64,000 nt of DNA from Mycobacterium kiyosense (lineage in GTDB: Bacteria > Actinomycetota > Actinomycetes > Mycobacteriales > Mycobacteriaceae): NCBI GenBank assembly GCA_021654635.1, contig AP025179.1, positions 4,216,001-4,280,000 of the forward strand. The letters run 5' to 3'. The notes below the pieces were generated by a model. That model did not search any database and was not told the DNA's origin. It saw nothing but the letters and a program-made list of their open reading frames with translations. Shown here piece after piece: positions 1 to 9,910 of this stretch; the stretch's first letter is position 1; each line of letters opens with the position of its first letter. Both the position numbers and the translations under genes were made by a program.

Positions 1-198
1 AACGATGTGCACAAGGTCTTCCAGGGCATTGCGGACCTGTGGTCGGGCCAGACGCCTGAGGCCCTGCAGGCCGCCCACCAGCGGATCAACACGCAGCTGG
101 AGGACTACCTGCATGCGATTCAGGCGACCGGTGCCGCGGCCGGCAACCAGCAAGACGAAATGCAGGCACTGGACTCACAGCTGGCCGGCGGTTTCTGA
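1..198 (+). CDS. WXG100 (Esx/ESAT-6-like) protein, 3' part only
   Basis: The reading frame is open from the first base, so the gene starts before the window. The 65 visible residues hold a Trp-Ser-Gly turn (about residue 14) followed by a long amphipathic helix and a short glycine-rich tail ending in AGGF. That is the second half of a WXG100 helical hairpin, the family of small secreted partners of ESX systems, usually about 100 residues and encoded in pairs. The partner gene would lie to the left of the window. It is convergent with the espI-like gene and belongs to the adjoining ESX core by position. No C-terminal YxxxD/E signal is seen, so it could be the EsxA-type rather than the EsxB-type partner (inference). 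Confidence 0.8.
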   Translation, partial: NDVHKVFQGIADLWSGQTPEALQAAHQRINTQLEDYLHAIQATGAAAGNQQDEMQALDSQLAGGF

Positions 199-230
199 CT
201 CCGGACGGAGGCATCAGCTCGACTCGCAGG

Positions 231-258
231 CCCGGACTCCGCACCAGCGGAGTCCGGG
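231..258 (+). terminator. Rho-independent-type hairpin after the esx gene
   Basis: A perfect 12-bp inverted repeat (231-242 and 247-258, arm CCCGGACTCCGC) with a 4-base loop is followed by a T-rich stretch (259-269). It sits 32 bases after the esx stop codon and before the convergent end of the espI-like gene, so it can end the esx transcript. Confidence 0.75.
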
Positions 259-274
259 TCTTCTTGTTTGCCCG

Positions 275-306
275 CCGTTCGCTGATCTCTCCGTTCGCTG
301 ATGTCT
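275..306. repeat. 16-bp tandem duplication
   Basis: Two adjacent 16-base copies (275-290 and 291-306) differ at one base (CCGTTCGCTGATcTCT against CCGTTCGCTGATgTCT). They lie between the terminator and the end of the espI-like gene. No function is evident. Confidence 0.6.
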
Positions 307-340
307 CCGCTCGCACAGCGACACGGGCTCCGCCGAACGA

Positions 341-2754
341 CTACGCCTGTTCCCTCGCTCCGCGCAACCGCCCGAAATTCTCCGACACCGAACCAGCCAA
401 TTCCAGATAAGCCTGCCTGGTGGCGGGCCGCAGCCTGTCGAAATCGACGTCGGCCCCCTCAGCGAGATGCGGGTCGAACGGAATCAGATGAATTGACCGG
501 CAGCGCGTCTGGAAATGTTCGTACACCTTGTCCAGCTTGAGCGCCGCCGACCCGGGCCGCGAGGCACTCAGGACTACGTGCGCCTCCCGGACCAGACCCG
601 AATGCCCGTGCTGCATAAGCCAATCCAGTGTCGCCGAGGCGCTACGGGCGGCGTCGATGGCCGGTGAACTGACCAGCACGATGGTGTGAGCCAGGTCCAG
701 CACCGCCGACATGGCCGAGTGCATGATGCCGGTGCCGCAGTCGGTCAGGATGATGTTGTAGAAGTGCCGCAGAATATCGATGGTGCGCCGGTAGTCGTCG
801 GCGCCGAAGACCTCCGATACCGCCGGATCCTGTTCACTGGCAAGCACTTCCAGTCGGCTGGTGGCCATCAAGGTGTGGTTGCGGACGTCGGCGTAACGGT
901 TGATGTTCGGGTCGGCCAGCAGGTCACGCACCGTTGACCGGGTGGACATGTCACCGACGCGTTCCCCCAGCGTGCCGCGGTCGGGGTTGGCGTCGACGGC
1001 GATGACGCGGTCGTGCCGCACCGTCGCCAGTGCTGATCCCAATCCGAACGTGGTGGTGGTCTTGCCGACTCCGCCCTTGATCGACAGCACCGCGATGCGG
1101 AAGTCACCGACAATGGGCTGTCGGATCTCGGCGAGCAGATGCTCGTGCCGGCGTTGCTTGCGTGACGCTCCGGGGTTGAGGTGCCCCCCGGTCGCCCTGT
1201 GTACTGCGCGGCGCCAGCCCGACGGCGGGGCGAAGCGGTCCAGGTTGTCCACCTCGGCCTCGTCGATCGGGGGCGGCACCTGGAACGGTTGGTAACTCGG
1301 GGGCGGCCCCACGGGCGCTGGCGGCCCGCCCGGCGGTGCGGCCCGGCGTGCACGCACCGGTTGTCCGGCGACCGGCCGCGGCGTCGCCGGTGGCACGCGC
1401 TGCCCGGGCGGGGGCCCGGCCACCAGGGCGGCGGCGGAAACGGGCCCGGCGGGGGCGGCGGCGGGAACGGCGGGAGAGCGCCGGGCCGGCGGCGAGGGCC
1501 CGGTGTCGGGCGCCCGGACGGCGCTGACGTCGTGGGCGATTCCTGCGCAGCGGTCGCATCGTGCGCTGCCTCGTCGCGGCCCGCGGTGGCCGTCGATCCC
1601 GGCACCTGCCACGGCGGAATCACCGGCCGATGGGTGACCGACGGATCCGGGCCGTTCTCGGCGGAACTCGCGCCGGGCGGGACCCGGTGATCGGCCGGCT
1701 GGTCCTCAGCGGCCGGCTGCGGTGCCGACTCGGCACCCGGCATGAAATCGGTCCATCGCCATTCGGCCGCGGGCGCGACTACTTCCGCAGGTTCTTCGAC
1801 CGCGGGTTCTTCGACCGCGGTCGGGGAAGATTCCTCCTCCGGCGCAACGCTTTTCGGTGTCACCGGCGGGCTGACCGAGTCCGACGGCGCCCAGTCATCG
1901 GCGCTCTGCTGCGGCGCGGACTCCTGGCTCTCGACGGCGACGGGCGCTGCCTCCGGCTCCGCCGGGGCAGTCTCCTCTTGCGCCCGCTTGGCGTGCATCT
2001 GCTCGAGCAGCGCCGCCGCTCTCAACTCGATGTCGTCGAGTTCGCCCGCCGCCGAGACTGTCGGCTGCTCGGGCACCGTCGGGGTCTCGGGTTCCACCGG
2101 GGACTGCGGCTCCCATCCGGTCTGTGTCGAAACCTCAACGCGGGCATCGGTTTCCGCCCCATGATCGGTGGGCGGCACCGCGGGCGCCGCGCCCCACTCG
2201 CGTTCCGTCGAAACCTCTACCGGCGCTTCGGATTCCACCGTGGCATCGGGTTGCTCAGAAATTTCCGGTGGCGCCGTCGATACCCACCACCCGGTATCCG
2301 GTGCGGATGCGCCGGCCGGAGCCGAAATCCCCGATTCCGGTGGTGCGATGCTTTCCTCGTCGATCTCCTCACCGCCCCGGCTCGGCGGGCCGGACGAATC
2401 AGTCCGGTAATCCGGCGACGAATCATCGGCGTGCTCGTCAGCCGGCGGCACCGGACGGTCGGCAGGTCGGCGCTCGCTGTCGTGACCGGCCCGCAAAGCC
2501 ACTCGGTTTCGAGAACCCGCAGCGCCTTCGTGCTCGTCGTCGCGAACCGCCTCCGGCCCGGCCGACGACTGGACCGCTCCCGAAACGTCGTCGCCACCAC
2601 GCGCGTGACTCTCGGCGTCGTCGGCACGTTCTTGCTTCCCGCGACCCAGCGGGGTGCGCTTCCGCTGCGGGTCGCCGGTCAGCCAGGGAGGATGCGCCAG
2701 CGATCCGCGTTCGTCCCCAGGCGTTTGCTTGGGCGTTTGCTTCGGCACCGTCAT
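341..2754 (-). CDS. espI: EspI-like MinD/ParA-type ATPase, frameshifted
   Basis: The N-terminal about 430 residues are acidic and proline-rich, ending in a poly-proline stretch. The C-terminal about 270 residues are a MinD/ParA-like domain with a deviant Walker A motif (KGGVGKTTT) and an RVIAVDANPDRG motif. This architecture is that of EspI (Rv3876) and its ESX-2 counterpart, cytosolic ATPases of ESX loci. The two halves are in different frames: the N-terminal frame reads PPPPWWPGPR and the other continues GPPPGQRVPP. Adding one base to the G5 run at 1410-1414 joins them, and the total length (2414) is one short of a multiple of three. Start: ATG at 2754 just after a G-rich ribosome site. It follows mycP by 141 bases on the same strand, so it is probably the last gene of the eccC-eccD-mycP operon. 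If the shift is real, the ATPase part would be lost. Confidence 0.75.
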
Positions 2755-2895
2755 CCCCCCTTTCGATCGCAAATCGGTCGGCACGCCGTCTTCAATCCTA
2801 CGTACGGGGACACGGATAATTTGCAGTACGACAGTCGCACACATTCGACACGGCACACGAACGGCAATTCCGCCGGAAGCCAGGGGTGCGGCGCC

Positions 2896-4305
2896 TTACT
2901 CCAGCAGGTCCGTGGCCTCGGATTGCACCGCTGCCGAAGCGCGGCGGCGCCGGGCCAGCGAAACCGCGCCCGCCACTCCCGCCAGCGCAACCGCGCCCAC
3001 TGTGACCGACAACACGATGATCTGCGCGCGCTGGCTGGCCGGGTCGCGACGCGGCCGGCCGGCAATCGGCGTCGCCTGGTCCGGATTAGGCAGCTGGTTC
3101 GCCGCTGGAAGTCGATAGGTCAGCGCCGCGACCGGGTCGACCACCCCGTATCCGGTGGCCTCGTTCGGCCCCGCGCCCGGCGTGTGGGCGGTGCGCTTGA
3201 CCAGCTCGATCACCTGGCCGGCGGTCAACTCGGGAAACCTGGACCGGATCAACGCCACCACGCCGGAGACGAACGGCGCCGCGAAACTCGTGCCGTTGAT
3301 CGGCGCCAACCCTTGCTGGCTGAGCACGGCGTTGATCAGACCCGGGCCGTTGGAGTCCAGCGACGTGATCCGTTCACCGGGCGCGGCTACGCCGACCCAG
3401 GGTCCGCGCAGGCTGAAATCCGCGGGCTCGCCGGAGGTGGTCAGCGCGCCGACGGTCAGCACGTAGTCGCTGAACCAGGCGGGGCTGGCGATGGTCCGCA
3501 CCGAATCCCAACCGCTGCGCAGTGGCATATTCGGGTCTGGCATCGCGTTCTGCGTCTTGCACAGGCCCTGGTTGTTGAAGTTGCCCGCCGCGGCCACCAC
3601 CACCACGTTGCGTTCGAACGCGTAGCGCACCGCGCGGCCCAACTGGGCGTCGTCGAGTCCGGCGCCGACCGGGCTGCAGGCCACCTCGGACAGGTTGATG
3701 ACGGTGGCGCCCAGATCGACCGCGCGGGTGATCGCGTAAGCCAGCGTCAGGGTGTTGCCGTATCCCGGCGAGGTGGCATTGGGATCGTTGGTCTGCGCGG
3801 AACCACCTTCCCTGACCGCGTAGACCGCGCTGTTCTGCCGGATCGACAAGATCGTCGCGTCGGGCGCCACCCCGAAGAAGCGGTCGGCCGGGCTGGGTTG
3901 CGCGGCGATGATCCCCGCCACCAGCGTGCCGTGGGCGTCGCAGTCCTGCAGACCGTCGGTGCTGGACACATAGTCGCCGCCGCCCTGCAACGCGGGCAGC
4001 CGTGGATGCCGGTTGACGCCGGTGTCGATCACCGCGACCTTCTGCCCGGCACCGCGCGAGAGCCGCCACGCGTCGGTGAAGTTCAGCATCGCCTCGGCGC
4101 TGGTCTGCACGGTGAAGTCGGTCTGCGGCAGTACCCCGGTGGGAACGCCGCAGATCGCCTTCAGATCGGTCGGCTCCGGCGGACCGACCGGCCCACTGGG
4201 CGGCGGACCCGGTTCCACCACCGGCGGTCTAATCGCCAGCGCGGGAGCGGCATCCACCGCACCGGTCACCAGTAAGACGGACAGAACCGCGACCAGGCGC
4301 CGCAT
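2896..4305 (-). CDS. mycP: Mycosin, subtilisin-like membrane protease of ESX
   Basis: The 469-residue product has a signal peptide (about 1-24), a subtilase domain with the catalytic Asp94 (VIDTG), His125 (HGTLVAG) and Ser340 (GTSFAAP), and a C-terminal transmembrane helix (about 432-455) with an Arg-rich cytosolic tail. This is the usual layout and length of mycosins, which sit in the periplasm, associate with the ESX core complex and are needed for its stability and for substrate processing. The ATG at 4305 shares one base with the eccD stop codon (TGATG), so translation is likely coupled. All three catalytic residues are present, so it should be active. It is the third gene of an eccC-eccD-mycP run, an order seen in several ESX loci. 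Confidence 0.93.
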   Translation of the reverse strand: MRRLVAVLSVLLVTGAVDAAPALAIRPPVVEPGPPPSGPVGPPEPTDLKAICGVPTGVLPQTDFTVQTSAEAMLNFTDAWRLSRGAGQKVAVIDTGVNRHPRLPALQGGGDYVSSTDGLQDCDAHGTLVAGIIAAQPSPADRFFGVAPDATILSIRQNSAVYAVREGGSAQTNDPNATSPGYGNTLTLAYAITRAVDLGATVINLSEVACSPVGAGLDDAQLGRAVRYAFERNVVVVAAAGNFNNQGLCKTQNAMPDPNMPLRSGWDSVRTIASPAWFSDYVLTVGALTTSGEPADFSLRGPWVGVAAPGERITSLDSNGPGLINAVLSQQGLAPINGTSFAAPFVSGVVALIRSRFPELTAGQVIELVKRTAHTPGAGPNEATGYGVVDPVAALTYRLPAANQLPNPDQATPIAGRPRRDPASQRAQIIVLSVTVGAVALAGVAGAVSLARRRRASAAVQSEATDLLE

Positions 4306-5780
4306 CAGAATCCCAGCCGCTGGTAGATGCCCACCACCCACAGCGCTAGCGGTATCAGCGACCCGACAGCCAGGTAATCCAGATACGCGAGCAAAGTCGC
4401 CGTTCGCGAAGGCGACCCGTCGCCGGCATCGACCAACCCGGCCGCCGCGGCGCCGAGCGCCACGACCAGCAGCACGCCGAGCGCCACCTGCGGCATCGGT
4501 CGCATCCCGTCCTGCGCCGTCACGCAGGTAAACACCATGATCGTGACAGCCGGCACCTCCAACGCGGCGCGCTCCAACCAGCTGCCGAAGACTCTGCTGT
4601 GCAAGGCCAGCACCGTCGCGGCCGTCAACGCGAACGCGAACGTGGGCCAGTCCAGCGGCACACCGCTGCGCAACAGCAGTGCCAGCAGCACCGTCGCAGC
4701 GCCCGCCGCGCCGGCCAGCAGTGCAGCGCGGGTCACCGCCGCCGACTTGGCCCTGGTCCACACCTCCTCGGCGGTCGGCATGGTCACGCCCGGACCACCA
4801 TCTGCGGCCGGAGCGGACGGCTCGAACGGATTCTCGAAATCCCAGTCCTCGCGCCGGGTTTCGACAGCGACGGACGGGGTCTCGAATCGACCCCACCTCG
4901 CCGTCAGCCGGCGCACCGCCAGGCAGATCAAGAGCGTGGTCACCGCCGCGGTCACGTACACGATGTCGGCGCGGCCATGCAGCGCCCGGGCCGGCATCAC
5001 CAGACCGACCAGACCGAACAACACAGCGTTGGCCAAAAACGCCCCGTGCCCGGTGCCGATCACCCGGTCATACACGACGCAGAGCAGCAGCACCGCCGCG
5101 CAGGCGCCGGCCAAGCCGTAATAGCCGTACCGCCCCCCCACCGCGAAGGCGACACCGGCGGTGACCGGGATCGCCGCCCAGCCCAGCGCCGCCGCGACGT
5201 CGCTCAGCCGATAGGACCGGTGCGCCATGGCGGCCCCGCCCACCAGGGCCAGCACCACGGCCACCGCCAGGGCGACGATCACGAGGTGGTGCGCCGCGGC
5301 AATCCTGCCGACGACGCAATAGGTGATGGCCAACGCGGCGAGATGAACTCCGGCGAACGCCATCCAGCGTGCAGACCCGGCATCCCAGGCGGCGTAGGCC
5401 ACCTTGTTCAGCCGACCGACGGCGTCCACCACGTCGTCGTAGAGGGTGGGCGGCGACAGTGCCCGTTGCGACGCGAGGCGCAGCAGTTCACCACCACCCA
5501 CACCGGCCTGGCGCAGCGTCTGTTCCGGCTTCAACGCGACGCCGCCGTCGACTCGGCTGAGCACCCAGAAGTTGCGCCGCTGGTCCCTGGCGGCCTCGTC
5601 GTCGCGGTCGAAATCCCGGGACCGGACCAGCCGGGCCAGGTCGGGAACGATGTTCGAAATCGGAATGTCCAGTGGCAACGCGATATCCAGCTGGGTGTTC
5701 CCGCCCAACACCGACACCCGGATGTGCTCCGGTGCGGCCGACACCACCCGGAGCTGGCTGAGCTCGCTGATGCCGGTCAC
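4305..5780 (-). CDS. eccD: EccD membrane channel component (copy b)
   Basis: The 491-residue protein has a ubiquitin-like N-terminal domain (about residues 15-95, beginning with a beta strand IRVSVLGG), a cytosolic linker, then about eleven hydrophobic helices. A long polar loop in the middle (about residues 285-340) carries an acidic NPFEPS segment. EccD proteins dimerise in each ESX protomer and are thought to line the membrane chamber. The GTG start at 5780 overlaps the eccC stop (GTGA), and mycP follows with a one-base overlap, so the three genes form a tight operon. A second full-length eccD lies at 9911-11407 on the other strand. This copy has the usual mycP neighbour, but its middle loop is unlike that of copy a. 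Confidence 0.9.
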   Translation of the reverse strand: MTGISELSQLRVVSAAPEHIRVSVLGGNTQLDIALPLDIPISNIVPDLARLVRSRDFDRDDEAARDQRRNFWVLSRVDGGVALKPEQTLRQAGVGGGELLRLASQRALSPPTLYDDVVDAVGRLNKVAYAAWDAGSARWMAFAGVHLAALAITYCVVGRIAAAHHLVIVALAVAVVLALVGGAAMAHRSYRLSDVAAALGWAAIPVTAGVAFAVGGRYGYYGLAGACAAVLLLCVVYDRVIGTGHGAFLANAVLFGLVGLVMPARALHGRADIVYVTAAVTTLLICLAVRRLTARWGRFETPSVAVETRREDWDFENPFEPSAPAADGGPGVTMPTAEEVWTRAKSAAVTRAALLAGAAGAATVLLALLLRSGVPLDWPTFAFALTAATVLALHSRVFGSWLERAALEVPAVTIMVFTCVTAQDGMRPMPQVALGVLLVVALGAAAAGLVDAGDGSPSRTATLLAYLDYLAVGSLIPLALWVVGIYQRLGF

Positions 5781-8700
5781 AGGTCCGGCATCCTGGACAG
5801 CTGGATCACGCCGCTCTTTGTGGTCCGCGAAACCAACATGCCTCGGCCCGGGGGCATTTCGGTGGCTTTGTAGCCGAACAGTGCACCTTCGTCCTTGGTG
5901 CCGCTCATCACCAAACCGTTGCACGACAGATCCTTGAGCCGTCCCAGGAACTGGTCCAGCATGGCGCGCCCGGCACCGCCGATCCGGCGGGTGACGACGA
6001 CCCGCAGGCCGATGTCACGGGCCTGGGGCAGAAATTCGATCAGCGGAGTCAACGGGCTGCTCAGCGATCCGGTGGCGACCAGGTCGTAGTCGTCGATCAT
6101 CACGAAGATGTCCGGACCCGACCACCAGGACCTTTCCTTGAGCTGCTGCTGGGTGATGTCGCTGGGCGGCAACCGGCCCTTCAGGGTGGTGGCCAGCGCT
6201 GTCATCAGCTCGGTACACGACTGCGACGCCGTGGCATAGCCCGCCAGGTACTCGTTGTCCACCACACCGAGCATCGAACGACGGTAGTCGACCAGGATGA
6301 TCTTGCACTGATCGGCCGTTGCGTTCTCCATCAACCCGGTGGCGACGTTACGCAGCAGGCTGGTCTTGCCGCACTCCGTGTCACCCAGCGCCACAAAATG
6401 CGGCTGCGCATCGAAATCGATTATCACGGGTGCTAATTCGGATTCGTTGATCCCCACGGCAACGCGGGATGGGCCCAGCATCCCGGCCGTGCGGGCCGCG
6501 CGGACCACGGCCTTGCGATCCAGATTGTGCGGCAGCATCCGCACCCGGGGCGCCTGCCGTTTGCCGTAGTGCGCGCGCATCGCGCTGACCGCGCCGGCAA
6601 CACCCTCCGGCAGATCCTCGACGCCGGAACTGGAATCCAGCCGCGGCAGTGCGATCAGGATGTGCAACCGTTCGCTGTTGATACCCCGGCCCGGGCGGCC
6701 GACCGGCACCAATTCGTTGTATCGGCGGCCCACGTCGCTGTCCAGCGCGTCGCCCAGCTTCAGTTCGATGCGGGTACCCAACATGTCCTTGACGGCCGCA
6801 CGCATCTCCATCCAACGCGTCGCGGAGACCACCAGGTGCACCCCGTATGAAAGCCCTTGCACCGCAAGCGAAGTCAGAACAGGCTCGAGCATTTCAAAGT
6901 CGCTGCGGATCGAGGCCCAGCCGTCGACCACGAGGAAAAGGTCGCCGAACTTGTCCTGGCTCAACGGATCCTGCGCGGCCACCTCCGGCGCCAGCGTCGC
7001 CAGGCGGGCCTTGCGGGCGCGGAAGTCCCGCATCGACTCGATGCCCAGCTCGCGGAACCGCATCTCGCGGGCGCGCAGCACTCCCGACACCTCGGCGACG
7101 GTGCGACGGATACCGTCGGCATCCATCCGGCCGGCAACCCCGCCCACATGCGGCAGGTTGGCCAGGCTGGCCAGCGTCCCGCCGCCGAAGTCCAGGCAGA
7201 AGAACTGCACCTGCTCGGGAGTGTGCGTGGCCGCCGCCGACATGATCAGCGTGCGCAGCGCCGTCGACTTGCCCGACTGTGGGCCGCCGACCACCGCGAC
7301 ATTGCCCTGGGCGCCACTCAAATCGACCATCAACACGTCGCGGCGCTGATCGTATGGTCGGTCCACCACTCCCATGGGCAGCCACAGCCGGCCGTCGAGA
7401 TTCTCCGGCGCGGCCCAATTGCTGTCCGGCAGAAGTTGATTGACCGCCGGGCTCTCGTCCAGCGGCGGCAGCCACACCTCGTGCGCCGGGCGTCCGTGGC
7501 CCCGCAGCCGGGACACCACGACGTCGAGCAGTGTCGTCTTGGCCGGACCGGCAGGCACGCTGATCTGCGGCTCGTCCACTTCGACCGGGGCGGCGCGCTC
7601 GGAGGCCACGGTTTCCTTTTTCACCGGCGTGGCGGTGAAAAGCTTGGGCGCCAACGCGCCCAGCTGCCGGCCCCTGCTGCCCTGAGCGGCCCGGCGGGGC
7701 CGGACGTATTCGCCCGACACGTAGCACGTGTTGAACCGAATCGGTTCGGAGGCATCACATTTCAGAAACGCCGAGCCTGGCACACTGGGCAGGTGATAGG
7801 CGTCCGGGACACCGAGCACGCTGCGCGACTCACCGGCCGAGAACGTCTTGAGCCCGATCCGGTAGGACAGATGCGAGTCCAGGCCGCGTAGTTTTCCTTC
7901 TTCCAGGCGTTGCGACGCCAGCAGCAGGTGTACGTGCAGCGACCGGCCCAGTCGGCCGATCATCACGAAGAGCTCCGCGAAATCCGGTTTCTGCGAGAGC
8001 AATTCGGAGAATTCGTCGACGATGATGAACAACGCCGGCAGCGGGTCCAGCTCGGCGCCGTTGGCGCGGGCGCGTTCGTATTCGTTGACGTTGGGGAAGT
8101 TGCCCGCCGCGCGCAACAGTTCCTGGCGGCGGTTCAGCTCACCGGCCAGCGCATCGCGCATCCGGTCGACCAGGATGAGCTCGTCCTCCAGGTTGGTGAT
8201 GATCGCCGCGATATGCGGCACCCCCTCGAGCCCGAGAAACGTTGCGCCACCTTTGAAGTCGACCAGCACCATGTTCAACACATCGGGCGAGTGCGAGGTG
8301 ATCATCGACAACACCAGCGTGCGCAGGAACTCCGACTTGCCCGACCCGGTGGCGCCGATGCACAGGCCATGCGGGCCCATGCCGGACTCGGCGGACTCCT
8401 TGATGTCCAGCTCCAGCGGTTGGCCGTTGGGGGTGTAGCCGATCGGCACCCGCAACCGCTCGCGGGGCGAGCGTTTCCGCCACACCTGCTCGGGGACGAT
8501 CTCGGCTGCGTCGGGGATCTTCAGCAGCGTCATCAAACCCGGGTCGGTGGCGCGCGAATCGGCCTCCAGGTTGACGATGTGCGCGGCGCTGGCCAACCGG
8601 TAGCGGCCGATGCGGCGGGCCGTCGCCTCCGCCTCGGCGATGGTGATCGCGTCGGGCGTCGCGAACCGCTCGACCCCGACCGCGGTGCGGGCACCGACGT

Positions 8701-9817
8701 GCTCGCCTTCGGCGTCGGCTTCCAGCACCAGCGCCAGCCCGCGCCGGCTCGCCGCGGTGTCGGAGCCGTTGAGGTCCAGCAACACGACACTGTCCAATCC
8801 GGCGTCGGTGACCAGACGTTCGGTTCCGGTGACGTAGCCGTCGTCGACGACCACCACCAGCTGCTTGAGCCCCTTGGTGGGTTCCGCGTTGCGGGTGAAC
8901 CGGCCCCGCTCGCCCAGGTCGGCGGCCAGCGACCGCTCGAGCAGATCGAGGCTGGGAAACAGCATGCGCATCGGACCCAGGCCGTCGCGGGCCGTGGCGT
9001 GCTGCGCGTGCGGCAACCACTTGACCCAGCTCCAGTTCTCGCCGTCGGGGTTTGCCGTCACCACCGCCACCTGTACCTGGTCCGGGCCGTGGAACGTGCA
9101 CAACTCCAGCACCATGGACCGCACCAACTGCCGCGCCAGCTTGCGGTCGCCTTCGAAACTGATGGCGGGGAAAGCGCGCAGGGACACCGCGGTGGGCAGG
9201 GCGTGTACCACCGAATGCGTTTTGACGAACCGACGCAACGCCACCGTCGAGACCGGCTCGAGGTCCTCCGGTGGGCCGGTCTCGGGTGCCAGCAGCCGGG
9301 TCGCCAGCCGGTGGGTGCCGATGCCCACCCGCACGTGGCACCAGTCGTTGTCGGTGGTTCGACGTTCCCACATCCGCCGGCTGCCCACCACGTCACCCAG
9401 GGCGCGCGGGTCGGGGTGACTCCACTCCAGCGCCGTGCGCTGACCCTCGCCGGTTTCCTCGGCGTCGTCACGCAGGTTCGCCAGGTAACTGAAGTAGTCC
9501 TTGCGTTCCTCGTTGAGTTCCGCGGCCGCCTTGCCGGAACGTCCGCCGCCGCCCATGAACATGCCGGCCATCGACATGATCATCATCATCGGGAAGATCA
9601 GGAACATCGGATTGCGCGCCAGATCCCGGCCGCCGACCGTCACCATCAGCGCGATCATCCCGACGACGGCGACGATCATCACGAACGGCAGCAGCTTCAC
9701 CACCAGGTTGCCGGGAACCACCCGCGGCACTTCCGGCGGCGGCTGCAAGTTGACTTCACCACCGGGCATGCGCGGCGGCGACGCCCGCTGCCGGCGCACG
9801 AAACCCTGCGTACTCAA
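5777..9817 (-). CDS. eccC: EccC, FtsK/SpoIIIE-type ESX motor ATPase (undivided)
   Basis: At 1346 residues this is a one-piece EccC; in ESX-1 the gene is split into eccCa and eccCb. Two transmembrane helices (about 37-60 and 72-90) precede three ATPase domains with P-loops GATGSGKSEF (near residue 490), GGPQSGKSTAL (near 845) and GDTECGKTSLL (near 1145). EccC recognises secretion signals of Esx/PE-type substrates and drives export at the inner membrane. The start is a TTG at 9817 behind a GGGGAAAAGG ribosome site; no better upstream start is visible. It opens the minus-strand operon eccC-eccD-mycP-espI and is divergent from the second eccD, a head-to-head eccC/eccD arrangement also known from ESX-4. 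Confidence 0.95.
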   Translation of the reverse strand: MSTQGFVRRQRASPPRMPGGEVNLQPPPEVPRVVPGNLVVKLLPFVMIVAVVGMIALMVTVGGRDLARNPMFLIFPMMMIMSMAGMFMGGGGRSGKAAAELNEERKDYFSYLANLRDDAEETGEGQRTALEWSHPDPRALGDVVGSRRMWERRTTDNDWCHVRVGIGTHRLATRLLAPETGPPEDLEPVSTVALRRFVKTHSVVHALPTAVSLRAFPAISFEGDRKLARQLVRSMVLELCTFHGPDQVQVAVVTANPDGENWSWVKWLPHAQHATARDGLGPMRMLFPSLDLLERSLAADLGERGRFTRNAEPTKGLKQLVVVVDDGYVTGTERLVTDAGLDSVVLLDLNGSDTAASRRGLALVLEADAEGEHVGARTAVGVERFATPDAITIAEAEATARRIGRYRLASAAHIVNLEADSRATDPGLMTLLKIPDAAEIVPEQVWRKRSPRERLRVPIGYTPNGQPLELDIKESAESGMGPHGLCIGATGSGKSEFLRTLVLSMITSHSPDVLNMVLVDFKGGATFLGLEGVPHIAAIITNLEDELILVDRMRDALAGELNRRQELLRAAGNFPNVNEYERARANGAELDPLPALFIIVDEFSELLSQKPDFAELFVMIGRLGRSLHVHLLLASQRLEEGKLRGLDSHLSYRIGLKTFSAGESRSVLGVPDAYHLPSVPGSAFLKCDASEPIRFNTCYVSGEYVRPRRAAQGSRGRQLGALAPKLFTATPVKKETVASERAAPVEVDEPQISVPAGPAKTTLLDVVVSRLRGHGRPAHEVWLPPLDESPAVNQLLPDSNWAAPENLDGRLWLPMGVVDRPYDQRRDVLMVDLSGAQGNVAVVGGPQSGKSTALRTLIMSAAATHTPEQVQFFCLDFGGGTLASLANLPHVGGVAGRMDADGIRRTVAEVSGVLRAREMRFRELGIESMRDFRARKARLATLAPEVAAQDPLSQDKFGDLFLVVDGWASIRSDFEMLEPVLTSLAVQGLSYGVHLVVSATRWMEMRAAVKDMLGTRIELKLGDALDSDVGRRYNELVPVGRPGRGINSERLHILIALPRLDSSSGVEDLPEGVAGAVSAMRAHYGKRQAPRVRMLPHNLDRKAVVRAARTAGMLGPSRVAVGINESELAPVIIDFDAQPHFVALGDTECGKTSLLRNVATGLMENATADQCKIILVDYRRSMLGVVDNEYLAGYATASQSCTELMTALATTLKGRLPPSDITQQQLKERSWWSGPDIFVMIDDYDLVATGSLSSPLTPLIEFLPQARDIGLRVVVTRRIGGAGRAMLDQFLGRLKDLSCNGLVMSGTKDEGALFGYKATEMPPGRGMLVSRTTKSGVIQLSRMPDL

Positions 9818-9910
9818 AAGGCCTTTTCCCCGAAACTCGCGACAGATTCTCCACCCGCCCCTGGGTAATGTGACCAGCGAAATGCCACAACACGCAGGAG
9901 GCCGACAGCG
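9818..9910. promoter_or_regulatory. Divergent promoter region between eccC and eccD-a
   Basis: These 93 bases must hold the promoters of both the eccC operon and eccD-a. The region includes the eccC ribosome site on the minus strand and an AGGAGG site nine bases before the eccD-a ATG. I cannot identify -10/-35 boxes with confidence. Confidence 0.45.

Noticed and set aside
1561..4275. 904-codon open frame on the plus strand opposite espI and mycP
   Set aside because: It is antisense to the MinD-like and mycosin genes, with an Arg-rich composition typical of shadow frames in GC-rich DNA, and shows no family motif.
7910..9868. 652-codon plus-strand open frame opposite eccC
   Set aside because: It is a shadow of the eccC coding strand with no motif or ribosome site.
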